This document shows positions 62,076-64,000 of a DNA stretch of 64,000 nucleotides, in pieces; position 1 is the stretch's first letter; each line of letters starts with the position of its first letter. Source of the DNA: Hymenobacter qilianensis (GTDB lineage: Bacteria > Bacteroidota > Bacteroidia > Cytophagales > Hymenobacteraceae). The notes beneath the pieces are model-generated. The model was given only the letters and a program-made list of their open reading frames with translations, ran no database searches and was not told where the DNA came from. The DNA lies in assembly GCF_014489555.1 (NCBI RefSeq), contig NZ_CP060784.1, forward strand, positions 4,242,501 through 4,306,500, in the 5' to 3' direction. Position numbers and translations under genes: made by a program.

Positions 62076-62408
62076 ATGCATAATCCCTTTGAACTTATCA
62101 ACGCTCGGCTAATCAACCTGGAAGCGTTGACCTTAGAGGCACTGCAGCATTTACGCAGTAATTCTACTCAGCCCGTCGCAGAAGTGGGTGGTATGGAGTT
62201 AGCACAGGAAGTAACTCGGCTAAGCAAGGCCCGCCTGTACGCTCTTGTATCAGCGCGGGCTATTCCTCACGCCAAAAGAGGCAACAAGCTCTACTTCCAC
62301 CGTGCCGATTTACTGGCGTGGGTAGAACAAGGCAAACGGCGCGATGAGTCTTCGGACGCTGCCTCCCCGTCGCTAGCAGCACGGCCCGCTACCAAAAAAG
62401 GCTACTAA
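62076..62408 (+). CDS. Excisionase-like helix-turn-helix protein
   Basis: A 110-residue protein with a MerR-like excisionase (HTH_17) domain at about residues 40-90: 'ELAQEVTRLSKARLYALVS' then 'AIPHAKRGNKLYFHRADLLA' and 'WVEQGKR'. This is the standard layout of Xis or plasmid replication regulators in Bacteroidota elements. The ATG at 62076 is chosen because the 17 residues before it fall in the operator region. It lies between the unknown gene and the helicase gene. Confidence 0.85.
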   Translation: MHNPFELINARLINLEALTLEALQHLRSNSTQPVAEVGGMELAQEVTRLSKARLYALVSARAIPHAKRGNKLYFHRADLLAWVEQGKRRDESSDAASPSLAARPATKKGY

Positions 62409-62510
62409 CATGGAAATGATAGTCTTTCCCTATCTAAGCGCTTGGCACCAAGCCTGGCTTCTTCGCCCAATTGGTCGTGAGTTAGAATCTAAAGTGAGAA
62501 GGGGGACAAT

Positions 62511-63986
62511 ATGTTAAAGAGCACCCCGCCCCCTTGTATGCTGAAAGACCTTCAGCAGCGTATCCAACAGGATGCTAATGCGCACCAGTTACCAAGTACG
62601 TTGGTGCTCCCACATACTGAGGTATTAACCAAGTTACTAGAGCAGATTACGGTAGTTGATTTTCGGGAGGCAGCTAGATTGGAAAATGATGACGAAAAAC
62701 TTCGGCAGAAGCACTATTTGATTATGGTTGCCGAAAAAGTCCTAGATGTGGCCAACCGGAATAACTGGGGGTTGTGGCGGTCCGGTGCCTATTTGTACGC
62801 CTATAACGGGACTTTTTGGAAGTCTTTAGAGATGGAGGAGCTGAAGGCCTTTCTGCAAAAAGCGGCCGAAAAAATGGGCGTTAACAAGTTCGATGCCCGG
62901 TATGTACGATTTGCCGATAACCTCCAGGAGCAGTTCTTAAATTCTGCTTACGCGCCGGGGCGCAAAGGAACTCGGGATGTCGTGAAGATCAATCTAGTTA
63001 ATGGCACTTACCATATTGGTACTGATAGCCAGCAGTTGCTAGCACACAACCGTCACGATTATTTAACCCATCAGTTGCCTTTCGCCTATGATCCCAAGGC
63101 AACGGCGCCCCTATTCCAGCAGTTTTTAGACCGGGTACTACCGGATAAAGCTTGTCAACAAGTGTTAGCGGAGTTTCTAGGCTACCTTTTCGTGCCCCAT
63201 GCTAAGCTCAAACTGGAGAAAGCCCTCTTACTCCATGGATCGGGAGCGAATGGCAAATCAGTCTTTTTTGAGGTAGTGATGGCCTTACTGGGGAAGGAAA
63301 ATGTGAGCAACTATTCGCTGCAAAGCCTAACGGCTGAATCATCAACTAGCCGCCCGCACTTAACCAATGCATTAGTGAATTACGCCAGCGAGATCAATGG
63401 TAAACTGGACGCTAATGTGTTCAAGCAGCTAGTGTCCGGAGAGCCCGTAGAAGCTCGCTTTCTCTACGGACAGTCCTTTACTATTACGGACTACGCCAAG
63501 CTCATCTTTAACTGTAATGAACTGCCGACCGATGTGGAGCATACACCGGCCTATTTTCGGCGCTTTCTTATCATCCCCTTCAACGTCACGATTCCAGAGG
63601 CAGAACAGGATCGGCAATTGCCCGCTAAGATTATTGCTTACGAACTGTCAGGCGTATTTAATTGGGTGTTGGAGGGACTTCAACGTCTATTAAAGCAGAA
63701 CCGATTCACGGATAGTGAAACAATCCGGCAGCAGGTCGAGATGTATAAGAACCAGGCAGACAGCGTGCGTTCGTTCCTAGATGAATGTGAATACGTGCCG
63801 CATGTCGATCACACTATCACGCGGCAAGTACTGTATGGAGAGTACCGCAACTTCTGTATAGAAGAGGGCTCTAAGCCAGTTAACAGTCGAAATTTTGCCA
63901 AGCGTCTCGCAAACAGTGGTATAGAGGGCACTCGCCGCAATAGTGGACATGTCCACTTCGTGATTAAAAAGCCGTCTTCATTCTAA
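62511..63986 (+). CDS. D5/P4-type SF3 helicase (phage/plasmid primase family)
   Basis: A 491-residue replication protein. A D5_N-like region (about 90-225) precedes the superfamily 3 helicase with Walker A 'LLHGSGANGKSVFF' (P-loop residues 243-250), then 'NYASEINGKLDANVFKQL', 'KLIFNCNELPTDVEHTPAYF' and 'RRFLIIPFNV'. The primase (Prim-Pol or TOPRIM) domain found in full P4 alpha-type proteins is absent, so priming must come from another gene. Such genes drive replication of satellite phages and integrative elements. It runs nearly to the window edge; the element continues. Confidence 0.9.
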   Translation: MLKSTPPPCMLKDLQQRIQQDANAHQLPSTLVLPHTEVLTKLLEQITVVDFREAARLENDDEKLRQKHYLIMVAEKVLDVANRNNWGLWRSGAYLYAYNGTFWKSLEMEELKAFLQKAAEKMGVNKFDARYVRFADNLQEQFLNSAYAPGRKGTRDVVKINLVNGTYHIGTDSQQLLAHNRHDYLTHQLPFAYDPKATAPLFQQFLDRVLPDKACQQVLAEFLGYLFVPHAKLKLEKALLLHGSGANGKSVFFEVVMALLGKENVSNYSLQSLTAESSTSRPHLTNALVNYASEINGKLDANVFKQLVSGEPVEARFLYGQSFTITDYAKLIFNCNELPTDVEHTPAYFRRFLIIPFNVTIPEAEQDRQLPAKIIAYELSGVFNWVLEGLQRLLKQNRFTDSETIRQQVEMYKNQADSVRSFLDECEYVPHVDHTITRQVLYGEYRNFCIEEGSKPVNSRNFAKRLANSGIEGTRRNSGHVHFVIKKPSSF

Positions 63987-64000
63987 AAAATGTTAGCTGA

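Noticed and set aside
1..64000. CRISPR array
   Set aside because: No regularly spaced direct repeat with unique spacers is present; the only regular repeat is the coding 276-base array of the MCP gene.

Overview
The window looks like chromosome of a Bacteroidota bacterium, most likely Hymenobacter or a close Cytophagales relative. Supporting signs are about 55-58% GC, promoter -7 boxes of the TAnnTTTG type, a type IX secretion C-terminal signal on the beta-helix protein, DUF4290, DUF3109, DUF885 and STAS-like families typical of that group, MurA with Asp in place of the usual active-site Cys, and the block yceD-rpmF-plsX-fabH-efp-accB-accC. The species assignment is inference.

Layout. 1-2.2 kb: tail of a membrane glycosyltransferase-like protein, a STAS-like protein and a lipoprotein. 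2.2-5.0 kb (minus strand): an arsenosugar-type operon (peroxidase-like protein, radical SAM ArsS, rhodanese lipoprotein, TIGR04282 protein). 5.2-6.7 kb: ECF sigma factor and anti-sigma factor. 6.9-17.8 kb: metabolic and secreted proteins, including a NucA-family nuclease (11.3-12.8 kb), an M28 peptidase, a HIT protein fused to a NuiA-type nuclease inhibitor (16.2-17.1 kb) and greA. 17.9-22.5 kb: D-2-hydroxyacid dehydrogenase, rsmA, M17 aminopeptidase, pdxA. 22.7-28.8 kb: HigA-like regulator, then the ribosome/lipid block. 28.9-35.7 kb: DUF3109, uvrD/pcrA, DUF4290, murA, a small membrane protein and an arginase-family enzyme. 35.8-44.7 kb (minus strand): a chemosensory operon in the order MCP with a long HAMP-type array, CheW, CheY, CheB, CheA, CheC. 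45-56 kb: topA, a PAS protein, a sirtuin, convergent ppx/ppk1, gyrB and small hypotheticals. 56-58 kb: a T9SS-exported beta-helix protein. 58.4 kb to the end: an integrative element beginning at a truncated tRNA-Arg(TCT) and carrying a tyrosine recombinase, a GIY-YIG protein, an unknown protein, an excisionase-like HTH protein and an SF3 helicase. Its far end is outside the window.

Two window-wide patterns matter. First, thirteen genes are broken at fourteen sites, every one in a run of G or C (mostly five), and each is repaired by adding exactly one G/C. All repaired lengths with both ends in the window become multiples of three, and known C-terminal motifs reappear. This looks like systematic homopolymer under-calling, not real gene loss, and coordinates below describe the repaired genes. 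Second, a G6 tract flanked by C and A/T (CTGGGGGGC followed by AAA or TTT, either strand) recurs both as the stem of intrinsic terminators and inside many coding regions, yet I see no copy in the integrative element.

Functionally, most of the window is housekeeping. The parts most worth attention are the membrane-free poly-HAMP chemosensory system with its degenerate CheB receiver and dual-site CheC, the nuclease and nuclease-inhibitor pair with a novel HIT fusion, and the accessory genes of the tRNA-anchored element.
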